Assembly (NCBI GenBank): GCA_002343185.1
Contig: DDRT01000001.1
Span: forward strand, 20,683 to 84,682
DNA from: Deltaproteobacteria bacterium UBA2409
GTDB taxonomy: Bacteria; Bdellovibrionota_C; UBA2361; DDRT01
Direction: 5' to 3'
DNA length: 64,000 nucleotides
Shown here: positions 34,759 to 43,243 of the stretch, piece by piece
How the letters are laid out: the number at the start of each line of letters is the position of its first letter
Numbering within the stretch: position 1 is the stretch's first letter
Position numbers and translations under genes: made by a program
The notes under the pieces: model-generated
What the model was told of the DNA's origin: nothing
The model's database searches: none
The model's input: only the letters and a program-made list of their open reading frames with translations

Positions 34759-36156
34759 ATGAAAAAAAACACTAGTAGGCTTGTAGGTAGAGAGAAGGAA
34801 ATAGGCTTTCTAAGTGATATAGCAGCACTTTCTGAGAGCTCCATAATCGTAGTTTATGGAAGGAGAAGGGTAGGTAAAACAACACTAATTGAACATGTCT
34901 TTAAAAATAGAGGCCTACTAAAAATCGAGGGAATAGAAGGAGGTCGTGAATCGGATCAGTTAAAACAGGCTATCTCTCAACTTATCCCTCAATTGAAAAA
35001 GTATCCGGTATCTTATTGGAATCCACAAAGTTTTACTGATCTATTCAGGTTACTAGAACCTATCGTCTCAAAAGGTGAGTGGACTCTATTCTTAGAGGAA
35101 TACCAGTGGCTCTCTTCATATCAATCCTCACTCACTGGTGAGCTAAAAATAGCCTGGGATAATTGGTTTCGAAAAAACAACAGGTTCAAACTAATACTAT
35201 GCGGCTCTTCTCCCTCATTTATGGTGAGTAGGGTTCTTATGTCCCGTGCACTTCACAACAGATCTCAACACGAGCTCCTTTTAAAACCTATGAGTTTTAA
35301 TGAGGCAAAACATATTCTACCTGATGACAAAGACAGTTTCTCTAGCTATCTGCTACTCGGAGGAGTGCCAGAATATCTTAAGCGTATTAAAAAACCGTGG
35401 ATTAAGTCATTCTATGATCAGGCTTTTAGTGGTAATGGATTTTTTCTTGATGAATTTAATAGGATACTAGTTAGCTCGTTGTCTACTAATCCGAACTACA
35501 AAAAAATATTGCTCTTTCTATCTAAAGCTGGCTACGCGGAACGCACAGAGATCGCTAATTATTTAAAGATCAAAGCTGGTGGCTCACTGAGCGATCTGCT
35601 CGAAGATCTTGAGATGTCAGGCTTTATTCGAAGCTATATTCCGGTTGACAAAAAGGATAGCTCGATACTGAAGAGGTATAAAATATCAGATTTTTTTCTT
35701 AAAACTTACTTCAAGTTTATTCACCCAGAATATGCTAGGATCAAACAAGGAGTATCTACACCTCCTACTTTAGACCAAATATATGCACACTTAGGGTATG
35801 CGTTCGAAGAATATTGTCTTCAAAACCAGCGGAGAATAGCAACGCTCTTGGGGTTTTCGGGGGTTAAATATACAAGTGGCTCTTACTTTTTTAGGGGAAG
35901 TAAAAGCTACCAACTTGACTTAGTATTTGTTAGAGCTGATGGTGTTCACACCATTTGTGAAATCAAGTACTCAGATATCCTATCATCAAAGTCGATTGCT
36001 AACTTCAACAGAGCTATTGCTATTTATAAAGAGAAAAATCCTGCTGCCAGTGTGGAAAGAATCCTAATTTGTAAAAGTTCAGTTAAAAAGCCGAGCTCCA
36101 TTCAATTTGAGTTTGATAAGGTAATAACCTTGGAGGAATTAATTAAAAGGGAATGA
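34759..36156 (+). CDS. AAA-type ATPase with C-terminal DUF234-like domain
   Basis: 465 aa. The N-terminal P-loop ATPase has Walker A VYGRRRVGKTTLIEH and an acidic Walker B-like LFLEEYQW. LILCGSSPSFM is a sensor-like strand. A winged-helix region follows (ILLFLSKAGYAERTEIANYL). The C-terminus has a restriction-endonuclease-like core (FFRGSKSYQLDLVF ... CEIKYS). Such proteins are common in accessory regions with unknown function. It is flanked by PIN-tail copies, which points to insertion or recombination. Confidence 0.85.
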   Translation: MKKNTSRLVGREKEIGFLSDIAALSESSIIVVYGRRRVGKTTLIEHVFKNRGLLKIEGIEGGRESDQLKQAISQLIPQLKKYPVSYWNPQSFTDLFRLLEPIVSKGEWTLFLEEYQWLSSYQSSLTGELKIAWDNWFRKNNRFKLILCGSSPSFMVSRVLMSRALHNRSQHELLLKPMSFNEAKHILPDDKDSFSSYLLLGGVPEYLKRIKKPWIKSFYDQAFSGNGFFLDEFNRILVSSLSTNPNYKKILLFLSKAGYAERTEIANYLKIKAGGSLSDLLEDLEMSGFIRSYIPVDKKDSSILKRYKISDFFLKTYFKFIHPEYARIKQGVSTPPTLDQIYAHLGYAFEEYCLQNQRRIATLLGFSGVKYTSGSYFFRGSKSYQLDLVFVRADGVHTICEIKYSDILSSKSIANFNRAIAIYKEKNPAASVERILICKSSVKKPSSIQFEFDKVITLEELIKRE

Positions 36157-36170
36157 GTGGGCACATTATT

Positions 36171-36593
36171 TTAACCAATTACTTCCAGATATTTTTTTAG
36201 CTTTGAGTTGTTAGAGATTCTCTTTGCTGCCACCAAATCAGCTGTAAGCCATTTTGCGTTTAGAATCAGGGCAGTTTGTAAATAAATTGAGTCGAAAACT
36301 GAGAGGTTATTTTTACAGGCAATACTACAGGAGTCTACCAAATGTTTTCCCTGAATAGGAACGGTTGGTATTCCTAAGCTGTAGATAGATTCGATCGCCT
36401 TTTTCGTAAATATCTCGTCATTGGAGGACTTTCTAGAAATTACAGCGGCAGCTTCTGGATAGAAAAGCTCAGGAACCGCAAATCTAGATGGGTCTAATGT
36501 AAGCAGGTTTAGTTGCTCAATGCTTTCCTTATGTAAATTTTCGTTTGTAAAAAACCATTTAATTGCAACAGATGCATCTAATACGTATGTCAT
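36171..36593 (-). CDS. PIN-domain protein (VapC-like)
   Basis: 140 aa. The PIN fold has acidic residues at D6 (MTYVLDASVAIKWF), E43-E47 region (VPELFYPEAAAVI), D100-type (LSVFDSIYL) and D118 (WLTADLVAA), so the nuclease site looks intact. The start overlaps the stop of a short upstream frame as TAATG, the usual coupling to an antitoxin gene. That frame appears to lack a start codon (see 36593). Confidence 0.85.
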   Translation of the reverse strand: MTYVLDASVAIKWFFTNENLHKESIEQLNLLTLDPSRFAVPELFYPEAAAVISRKSSNDEIFTKKAIESIYSLGIPTVPIQGKHLVDSCSIACKNNLSVFDSIYLQTALILNAKWLTADLVAAKRISNNSKLKKYLEVIG

Positions 36594-36709
36594 TACCTAA
36601 GCCGAAGTTCAGTCAGAATTTCATCCAACGAAGCAGTGATTTCTACGGCGTGTTTTCGCTTCGCCTGCCACCATTTGGTGTCACTCTCCTTTCTGGAAAT
36701 ATCTAATTC
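36593..36709 (-). pseudogene. possible truncated antitoxin frame upstream of the PIN gene
   Basis: An open frame of 38 codons ends in AVEITASLDEILTELRLR and its TAA overlaps the PIN start (TAATG). A stop lies directly before it and no ATG or GTG is in frame. AAAGGAG precedes an out-of-frame ATG, which could mean a frameshift. About 38 bases of it (36628-36665) resemble 47139-47176, a gene-free spot elsewhere. Confidence 0.35.
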
Positions 36710-36829
36710 TTAATTTTCCATATATTTTTAAACATTTAGAAAATTATAGGAGAGTTTCAAAATAGGGTGGTTTTAATATTCGCTAATAGAGAGAACCAAT
36801 AGTTGAGAGGCGATTGGTAAGTTACTTAA

Positions 36830-36858
36830 TTGAGTAGGGTTTCTTAACCACGTATACT
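36830..36858 (+). promoter_or_regulatory. promoter of the first PEP-CTERM gene
   Basis: TTGAGT (36830-36835), a 17-base spacer and TATACT (36853-36858). GGAG at 36867-36870 lies ten bases before ATG 36881, so the mRNA leader would be about 15 nt. The same promoter is repeated exactly at 37941. The 36594-36829 stretch otherwise holds only the antitoxin-like remnant. Confidence 0.7.
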
Positions 36859-36880
36859 CAGCCCTTGGAGAAGTTAAGTT

Positions 36881-37732
36881 ATGGAAAGACAAGTCACTAC
36901 TACAGAACAGCCTAATCTTGAAGGTGCCAAAATCGGGAAAGACGGCACATTAAATGTAGCGAGCCTCTCACCAAGTCAGCAGCAAACTCTAAGAAGAATT
37001 GGTGCCATGGCACTTATCGGCGCTGGTCTCTTAGCTCCTAAAGATGCTGAAGCGGTTACGCTTATTCAGCTAAATGAAACAAATCCTAAGGATAATTTGG
37101 CAGGAGCCGCTATTTTTTGGAATGGAGGCTCAACATCAAACATGCTAGTCGACCGTTTTAGCATTAGCGAAGGAACTACTCTTACTGAGGCATCAGTTCT
37201 AGCAAATCTAAGAACAAGTGGTGGTACTTATCGAGATGTAAATGATCCCGTTTGGCAAACTTTTAGAATAAATTTATATAAAGATGTTGGTGGTGTTCCT
37301 GAAAATATCTTCACACCTTCATTCTCTATAGCGGTTAACTCAAGCAAAATTCTGTCGATCTCTCAAACTAATATAAGAGATGATATGGGACAATTTTTCT
37401 ACAAAATGCGATTTGAGCTAAATCAAGATCTAACAACCCCTGGAACTTATTATATGGGTATAGCATTCGATGCAACGCAACATAGCGGATCTGCGCTCCC
37501 GTCTTTGCGAATTAATGCAAATGATCTAGTTCCATTAAATGATCCGAATATGGGCATGTTTGCTAATAGCAGCAATCAAACATGGCGAGGTCTTCAATAC
37601 CCAGGCACTAATGATTATTTCGATCCTAACTATGGACTTGAAGCTGTTCCGGAACCTGGAACTTTTATGGTAGCTGTTGTTGCTTTAGGTGCTTATGCAG
37701 CTCAGAGGGTTAAAAAAGCTTTTAGCCGTTAA
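36881..37732 (+). CDS. PEP-CTERM sorting-signal protein, copy 1
   Basis: 283 aa. A 37-residue polar leader precedes a hydrophobic segment (IGAMALIGAGLLAPKDAEA) that should export the protein. A beta-rich Asn/Ser-rich domain follows. The C-terminus is a canonical PEP-CTERM signal: VPEPGT near 257, a hydrophobic helix and a basic end (RVKKAFSR), recognised by exosortase. No exosortase gene is in the window. The first 65 codons and the promoter are identical to the next gene. It probably ends up as a cell-surface or exopolysaccharide-associated protein. Confidence 0.88.
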   Translation: MERQVTTTEQPNLEGAKIGKDGTLNVASLSPSQQQTLRRIGAMALIGAGLLAPKDAEAVTLIQLNETNPKDNLAGAAIFWNGGSTSNMLVDRFSISEGTTLTEASVLANLRTSGGTYRDVNDPVWQTFRINLYKDVGGVPENIFTPSFSIAVNSSKILSISQTNIRDDMGQFFYKMRFELNQDLTTPGTYYMGIAFDATQHSGSALPSLRINANDLVPLNDPNMGMFANSSNQTWRGLQYPGTNDYFDPNYGLEAVPEPGTFMVAVVALGAYAAQRVKKAFSR

Positions 37733-37890
37733 TACCATACAGATGTATCAAATCCGCCAGAGCGGTCAATACAGTCTGGTTTGCCATCTACGTTGTTCTC
37801 AACCCATTCAAATGCAGATGGATCCCCATCCGACACTATAGCCCCAGTAACCACGCAAAATGACGTGGTAAAGTTCAAATCTTCTAAATT
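37733..37890 (-). pseudogene. truncated Flp pilin paralogue
   Basis: On the minus strand an open frame reads ...FTTSFCVVTGAIVSDGDPS... and ends DTSVWY, parallel to the intact pilin at 38852 (RPFCVVTGAIVSDGNAN ... GGSVWY). About 39 bases near 37825-37862 are identical to 38945-38982. The hydrophobic N-terminal helix and processing site are missing. It forms the tail of a duplicated PEP-CTERM/pilin unit. Confidence 0.75.
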
Positions 37891-37940
37891 ATTAGGATAC
37901 AAACAGCACCTAGACCCTAATAACTCTTATCAGTATTTAG

Positions 37941-37969
37941 TTGAGTAGGGTTTCTTAACCACGTATACT
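37941..37969 (+). promoter_or_regulatory. promoter of the second PEP-CTERM gene
   Basis: TTGAGT (37941-37946), a 17-base spacer and TATACT (37964-37969), identical to 36830-36858. It is part of a perfect 248-base duplication (36830-37077 and 37941-38188). Confidence 0.7.
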
Positions 37970-37991
37970 CAGCCCTTGGAGAAGTTAAGTT

Positions 37992-38855
37992 ATGGAAAGA
38001 CAAGTCACTACTACAGAACAGCCTAATCTTGAAGGTGCCAAAATCGGGAAAGACGGCACATTAAATGTAGCGAGCCTCTCACCAAGTCAGCAGCAAACTC
38101 TAAGAAGAATTGGTGCCATGGCACTTATCGGCGCTGGTCTCTTAGCTCCTAAAGATGCTGAAGCGGTTACGCTTATTCAGCTAAATGATAATGGCTTAAA
38201 TGGACTAAGAGGTGTTGCATCTTTTTGGAACGGAGCATCAGGCAGTGCGATGGCAGTTGAGAAGTTTCAGATCGACTCACCTACAGTTCTTACTGAAGCT
38301 AGTGCTTTAGCAAATTTAAGAGTTGGACTAAGCAACTACGGAAAACCAATCACTGACCCTCAGTGGCAAACATTTAGAGTTTTAATTTATAAAGATGTAA
38401 ATGGTGTTCCAGAAAATTGGCTTCAACCATCATACCAGATTGCAGTTAACTCAAGCATGCTGCAGTTAACTCCTACTAGCATTGTAGACAATAACAATCA
38501 GATCTTTTACAAAGCTCAGATGTCGATTAACCAATTAATCGATCAACCAGGAACTTATCATTTAGGGATAGCTTTTGATGCAACACAGCATTCAGGATCT
38601 GCTCTTCCTGGTTTCAACACTAATATAGAAAGTTTGAATCCATTAGGACACCCTGATAATAGCCTATTCACGTCGAATGGCACTTGGAGTCAACTTCAAT
38701 ATCCTTCAACTGATCAGTATGTAAACATTAACTATGGCCTAAAAGGTCAACCAGTTCCTGAGCCAGGAACCATAACTGTTGCTTTAGTTGGTCTTGGTGC
38801 TATCGCTGCAAGGAAAATCAAAAGTTCAATTGCTAGAGGCTTAGGTAGGGATTAA
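37992..38855 (+). CDS. PEP-CTERM sorting-signal protein, copy 2
   Basis: 287 aa. The leader and export segment are identical to copy 1. The following beta-rich domain is a diverged paralogue (shared GIAFDATQHSGSALP). It ends VPEPGTITVALVGLGAIAARKIKSSIARG, a full PEP-CTERM signal. It converges on the intact Flp pilin gene, whose last codons overlap its end by four bases. It is likely made and sorted like copy 1. Confidence 0.88.
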   Translation: MERQVTTTEQPNLEGAKIGKDGTLNVASLSPSQQQTLRRIGAMALIGAGLLAPKDAEAVTLIQLNDNGLNGLRGVASFWNGASGSAMAVEKFQIDSPTVLTEASALANLRVGLSNYGKPITDPQWQTFRVLIYKDVNGVPENWLQPSYQIAVNSSMLQLTPTSIVDNNNQIFYKAQMSINQLIDQPGTYHLGIAFDATQHSGSALPGFNTNIESLNPLGHPDNSLFTSNGTWSQLQYPSTDQYVNINYGLKGQPVPEPGTITVALVGLGAIAARKIKSSIARGLGRD

Positions 38856-39115
38856 TACCAAACTGAACCGCCAAAACCCCCAACTTCTTGACAATCTGGT
38901 CTTCCACTACCATCGTCCGGAAGCCAGTTATAAGCGTTAGCATTCCCATCCGACACTATAGCCCCAGTAACCACGCAAAATGGTCTGGTAACGTTTACAC
39001 CCAAAACGCGCACCCCTCCAATAGCCAAAATAGCAATCAGGCTTACTAAAAGTGAATACTCAACCAAAGAGGCACCGCGCTCTTTCATAGCAGTTCTATT
39101 AACGACATAATCCAT
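38852..39115 (-). CDS. Flp/Tad-type pilin
   Basis: 87 aa (or 78 from M10 at 39088). The class III prepilin processing site KERG/ASLVEY has Gly at -1 and Glu-Tyr at +5/+6, followed by the hydrophobic helix SLLVSLIAILAIGGVRVLG. The C-terminal extension with two cysteines (PFCVVTG, PDCQEV) is longer than in most Flp pilins and may form a disulfide. It pairs logically with cpaB at 43979; no other tad genes are in the window. Confidence 0.85.
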   Translation of the reverse strand: MDYVVNRTAMKERGASLVEYSLLVSLIAILAIGGVRVLGVNVTRPFCVVTGAIVSDGNANAYNWLPDDGSGRPDCQEVGGFGGSVWY

Positions 39116-39231
39116 ACAGTTCTTTAACTATACCCCCTACGCGAATCTCTTATTTTAGAGATTTGCTTCAAGGAAAGTGAAACTATATTAACTTACTTTG
39201 CCTTAAGCTAAGGCTATCGTAAGATCCTGAA

Positions 39232-39966
39232 ATGATTAATAAGCGACTCCTTTTGATGGCTGTAGTGAGTGCTGCATTTGTTGTTCTAATTGGAATATTT
39301 GCTTTCGGACTTGTAAGTCGAAAAAACAAAGCTCATCAATTTGAAACAGTAACTATTAATTCTATTATTTCGAATCTTTCTTTAACAGAAACTGGATCTC
39401 TTAAGGTCAGTGAAGAGCTTTTTGGGGTAGCTAGAGGAAAAAATATAAAAGGTATTATCAGATTTTTTCCTGGGACATTACCTGTAAAATCAGGTATCGT
39501 CGCACCTAAAATTTTAAACCTAACAGGTCTTAATACAAACACCTTTGAGCCTTTGTTTTTAAAGGAAGAGCCCTCAAAAGATAAAAACTCCCTTAAAATT
39601 GGTTTGGCAGAAGACAAACCCCTTAGTGGCAATTTTTCCTTTAGACTTGATTATGAGCTAGACGGATTAGTATTGAATACAGCTAGTGGAAGATATCTTT
39701 TCTTTAAACAAATATGGAATCATTCAACATCTATTGGAAAAGCAAGTGTTACTTTAAATCTGAATCACTTTGATGTGTCAGCTTTAAAAGCATGGATAGA
39801 TCTAAATGAATATATCCAAGTTAGAGCAGGTGAGGCGCAAGCATATCTTCCTAAGTCAGATGAATCCTCTGTGCTAGTTAATATAGAAGGTAATGAAGCA
39901 AAGGTAATAAGCACAAGGAGACTGGCTCCTTTTGAATCTATCTCTATAATGGTTCCTCTTTTATGA
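39232..39966 (+). CDS. DUF2207-like single-pass membrane protein, paralogue 1
   Basis: 244 aa. An N-terminal membrane segment (LLLMAVVSAAFVVLIGIFAFGL) precedes an exported beta-sandwich that resembles the DUF2207 N-terminal domain (GSLKVSEELFGVARGKNIKGIIRFFPG; FSFRLDYELDGLVL). It ends RRLAPFESISIMVPLL. The typical DUF2207 C-terminal membrane part is missing. It overlaps the glycosyltransferase by four bases, and a paralogue lies at 42471. Family assignment is tentative. Confidence 0.7.
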   Translation: MINKRLLLMAVVSAAFVVLIGIFAFGLVSRKNKAHQFETVTINSIISNLSLTETGSLKVSEELFGVARGKNIKGIIRFFPGTLPVKSGIVAPKILNLTGLNTNTFEPLFLKEEPSKDKNSLKIGLAEDKPLSGNFSFRLDYELDGLVLNTASGRYLFFKQIWNHSTSIGKASVTLNLNHFDVSALKAWIDLNEYIQVRAGEAQAYLPKSDESSVLVNIEGNEAKVISTRRLAPFESISIMVPLL

Positions 39967-41462
39967 TCTTACAGATAATACCTCCCAATAGTGGGTTTGA
40001 TATAAATTACAGGGCTATCTGGCCATCAAAAAAGGTGAATTTTCAATTTCTAAATGTAAATGAAAACTCAGAGGCCTCTTTTGAGTTAAGCGAAATTGCA
40101 TCTATTCTCTACCTTTTTAATCCACTAAATCTCGAATACCTCTCGATATTAAAAAGACGAAAATTGCTTGGCCTTCCTACAATAATCGAATACACAGATA
40201 ACTTTCTTGAGCTGCCTCTTTGGAACCCTGCAAGAGCAACTTATGGAACAAGAAAAGGTAAGAGCATTTTTAGAAAATTTATTAAAGAAGCTACGGTAGT
40301 TACTACTACATCTGTAGGGTTTAAAGAGTATCTCGATAAGGAATTTACACTTGATGCAGTGCTTCTTAAAAATCAACTACCTGAAAACCCTCCTCCGATT
40401 AAAGAAAAATCTAAAGAGATCTGTTGGGGAGGATCTACCGGACATATGGGAGATTTAAGAGATTTTTTACCTATTCTGAATGAACTAAACAATCGCTTTA
40501 ACTTTGAAATAATGGGCGATCCTTCATTTAGTCTAATTGCTCCGGAACTCTCTTTTACACCAGGTAAACCATATCAAGAATATTTAAACTGGTTAAGTGA
40601 TTTTAAAATTGGCGTTATCCCTTTGACCTTAAATCCTTACAATAGATCAAGAAGCGACATTAAAGCAGTAGAGATGTTAAGTAGAGGAGTGGTTCCAATA
40701 TGTCCCGAAGGGCCAGTGTATCAGGATATACCAACTCCTAAATATAAAAATCCTCAAGATATTGTACAAATAGCGACTAAATTGCTTAAGGACTCTGAAA
40801 CATTAAATAAGTACAGTGAACTTGGGCTAAGTTATGTTTTACAGAATCGAGTAGATGAGAAAGAAAGAGAAAAGTTTTTTAGTTCTTTTAACTGTGAGTT
40901 TAAGGATGTTGAGCCATATAATGATACTCCACTTCCATTAGGAAAGCTTTCCCGCTTACTCGAAGCAATCTCTGAGGCACCCGAAAGTAGGGTTAGTTTA
41001 ATTGAGGAATATCTATCACTTTACCCTGATTCCCTTGAGGGAAGGCTTATGTATCTAAAAGCTCTAGAAGAAGATGAAGTCCGATTTACTGAAGAATTTG
41101 AGAATATTGATCGTGAATTTCCGGATGAGCTGAGACATTTATCTTTTAAGAACAAACTAGAACTTTTAGAGCGCCTTGAAAAGCTAAGTAAAATTGAGCG
41201 AGCTGAAGTTTTATATCAATTTAAAGATCTGTTTCTTGGGGTAACTGATATAGATATCCTAAAAAGAGCTGTTAAGGTATTCGGATCAATTCATGGGGCA
41301 AGGCTAATCTTTGAACTTGCAAACAATCTTCAAAAGCAAGGTGAGAGTGAAGAAGCAAAGGTACTTTATAAACAGCTTTATTCAATTGCACTTAGTTTTT
41401 ATCCTATTCTTCCAGTAGGTTTCCCAAATTTTCAGCTTATCACCTGTCTTGCTAAAGACTAA
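39963..41462 (+). CDS. glycosyltransferase (GT4-like) with C-terminal helical extension
   Basis: 499 aa. The middle has the GT-B C-domain pattern ICWGGSTGHMGDL ... IGVIPLTLNPYNRSRSDIKAVEMLSRGVVPICPEGPVYQDI, as in GT4 enzymes that use a nucleotide sugar. The last 170 residues are helical and TPR-like (AKVLYKQLYSIAL). The start overlaps the DUF2207-like gene as ATGA, so both are coupled. The substrate is unknown. It could modify the neighbouring PEP-CTERM proteins or build a polymer they bind. Confidence 0.85.
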   Translation: MILQIIPPNSGFDINYRAIWPSKKVNFQFLNVNENSEASFELSEIASILYLFNPLNLEYLSILKRRKLLGLPTIIEYTDNFLELPLWNPARATYGTRKGKSIFRKFIKEATVVTTTSVGFKEYLDKEFTLDAVLLKNQLPENPPPIKEKSKEICWGGSTGHMGDLRDFLPILNELNNRFNFEIMGDPSFSLIAPELSFTPGKPYQEYLNWLSDFKIGVIPLTLNPYNRSRSDIKAVEMLSRGVVPICPEGPVYQDIPTPKYKNPQDIVQIATKLLKDSETLNKYSELGLSYVLQNRVDEKEREKFFSSFNCEFKDVEPYNDTPLPLGKLSRLLEAISEAPESRVSLIEEYLSLYPDSLEGRLMYLKALEEDEVRFTEEFENIDREFPDELRHLSFKNKLELLERLEKLSKIERAEVLYQFKDLFLGVTDIDILKRAVKVFGSIHGARLIFELANNLQKQGESEEAKVLYKQLYSIALSFYPILPVGFPNFQLITCLAKD

Positions 41463-41534
41463 CTCTACTCGACCATATTCTTGAGTAAGATTTTTTTTAG
41501 AGTATATTTAATTTAAGATTAATAAAGGATTATT

Positions 41535-42431
41535 ATGAATATTCAACAAGTTATGGATTCTAAAGCTGGGCTACCAAAGGTAGGGGAGCTTAGTTTTGGT
41601 GATCTTCCCTCTAAATTTCAATCTGGGATGGAGAGAATAGCAGGAGAAGTCAAAGAAAAACTAGGTGTATTAATCGATCCTTCAAATTGGAGCTATAGAA
41701 CTACAAGAAATAGATTAATTGCGGTTGGAGCTATTACTACAATCAGCGCAGCCGCTTCTTCACAAATTTTTAACTATGCGGATCCCAATCTTGTCTCGGG
41801 CAATTCTGATGCTTGGGCAAGCTCATTTTCCGGGAATAGCCAAAATAAAAATTCTGCTATAAATCAATATACACTTGATGGACCTTCTCGGATTGGAGAT
41901 AGTGCTTTTCTTGTAATAAGAACCAACACCCTAACGAGTGGAGACCCGTTGGATCCAAATTTCGCTCCAAACTTCCAGTTTGGTATTTGGCAGAAAACAA
42001 ATGGTAGCTTCCCACTTTCTCAGAACCCAACCCATCTTATAAGCTTAGACCTAGGGCAGTTGACTAGTGTTAATACAGGTAAAACTATTGCTGGTTTTCA
42101 GGTCTGGAAGTTATCTGTTCCGGAATCTGCACTCCAATTTAACCCAGAACTAAATGGAACCATTGGATTCGGGCTCAGAGGCTTTTTCAATGCGGCAGGC
42201 GCTCACTCTCCGTATGCCGTTACTGTTGGCGCGGATTTGCAAGATCAGATCTCTTGGGGATCTAGGCTAAGCTGGGATGGTCAATTTAGACAGGACATGG
42301 GGCATCATCCAACTCAGACTGCATTTGGCCAAGACGTGCGCTTTAATCCAGTTCCCGAACCTGGAACTATCGTAGGGGCTGGCGCTGCAATGGCTGCTTA
42401 CTTATTCCGCCGCCGAAGAAAAGAAGATTAG
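41535..42431 (+). CDS. PEP-CTERM sorting-signal protein, third type
   Basis: 298 aa. A very long polar leader (about 55 residues) comes before the export segment (LIAVGAITTISAAASSQIF). The mature beta-rich domain is unrelated at sequence level to the two upstream copies. It ends VPEPGTIVGAGAAMAAYLFRRRRKED: PEP motif, helix and Arg cluster. It lies 72 bases after the glycosyltransferase and 39 bases before the second DUF2207-like gene, so the four genes are likely one functional unit. Confidence 0.87.
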   Translation: MNIQQVMDSKAGLPKVGELSFGDLPSKFQSGMERIAGEVKEKLGVLIDPSNWSYRTTRNRLIAVGAITTISAAASSQIFNYADPNLVSGNSDAWASSFSGNSQNKNSAINQYTLDGPSRIGDSAFLVIRTNTLTSGDPLDPNFAPNFQFGIWQKTNGSFPLSQNPTHLISLDLGQLTSVNTGKTIAGFQVWKLSVPESALQFNPELNGTIGFGLRGFFNAAGAHSPYAVTVGADLQDQISWGSRLSWDGQFRQDMGHHPTQTAFGQDVRFNPVPEPGTIVGAGAAMAAYLFRRRRKED

Positions 42432-42470
42432 TTGTTTCTTGTCTAGCTTTACTCGGGTACTCTTTTATAG

Positions 42471-43211
42471 ATGAGGGTAGAGTCAGCCAGAAAATTGGCA
42501 ATTGCTGTTTTTTCATTGGCATTATTTATAGGTTTAATATCATTTTTAAAAATTGGCTTTTTTAGCTCTGTAGACATACAAAATAAATCCGCAGAAAGAC
42601 TCGTAATAAACTCTCTAGTTTCAACTTTAGAATTTCGAGATCCTACAGTTCAAATAAGCGAGGAGATCTCTTTTCAGGTTTTAAAACCAATAAAAGGTCT
42701 ATCAAAAACTACCCCTGAGTTTTGGCTTAATCCACTAGGGGTATTATACCCATCTTTTGAAAACCCTTCAGCTCTTTGGGTAAATACATTTAAAGATCTA
42801 GAGGTTTCTATAGAAGACAAGGTAATAAAATATGGACTTTCTGAAGACTCATTCCCAGAAGGGGAGCAGATTGTAAGATTAGATTATCAATTGAACGGGA
42901 TCGTAATAGATAACTCCAAAATTTACTTCAGGCAAAATTCTGAATTTCCGGCATATATCAATCAGAGTAAAATATTAGTTTCTAAAAAGAATGGCTTTAA
43001 CATATCCATAGATAATATTAATGCCTTCATCGAAACAGATAAGTTTATTCAAATGGTTGGAATTGCGCCTAATGGAGACAAAATAGAGGCACCACTTCCT
43101 GAACCTGAACAATCTGTATCGGTGACTGAGAACGAAGATGGTATTTCTATTCAATCTATGAGGCGCTTAAAGCCCCTTGAATCTTTGGCTGTAATAATTA
43201 CTCTACCTTGA
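42471..43211 (+). CDS. DUF2207-like single-pass membrane protein, paralogue 2
   Basis: 246 aa. It has the same build as the 39232 gene: membrane anchor (LAIAVFSLALFIGLISFL), INSLVSTLEF...VQISEEISFQVLKPIKGL, VRLDYQLNGIVID and a matching end RRLKPLESLAVIITLP. Identity is low but the whole length lines up. It lies directly after the third PEP-CTERM gene. No catalytic motif is visible; a surface-assembly or binding role is inference. Confidence 0.7.
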   Translation: MRVESARKLAIAVFSLALFIGLISFLKIGFFSSVDIQNKSAERLVINSLVSTLEFRDPTVQISEEISFQVLKPIKGLSKTTPEFWLNPLGVLYPSFENPSALWVNTFKDLEVSIEDKVIKYGLSEDSFPEGEQIVRLDYQLNGIVIDNSKIYFRQNSEFPAYINQSKILVSKKNGFNISIDNINAFIETDKFIQMVGIAPNGDKIEAPLPEPEQSVSVTENEDGISIQSMRRLKPLESLAVIITLP

Positions 43212-43243
43212 TTTGTAATCTGAGCACTTCAAGTCTATGCAAA

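Noticed and set aside
36171..36593. Complete VapBC toxin-antitoxin system
   Set aside because: The antitoxin frame lacks a usable start codon, so only the PIN protein is called.
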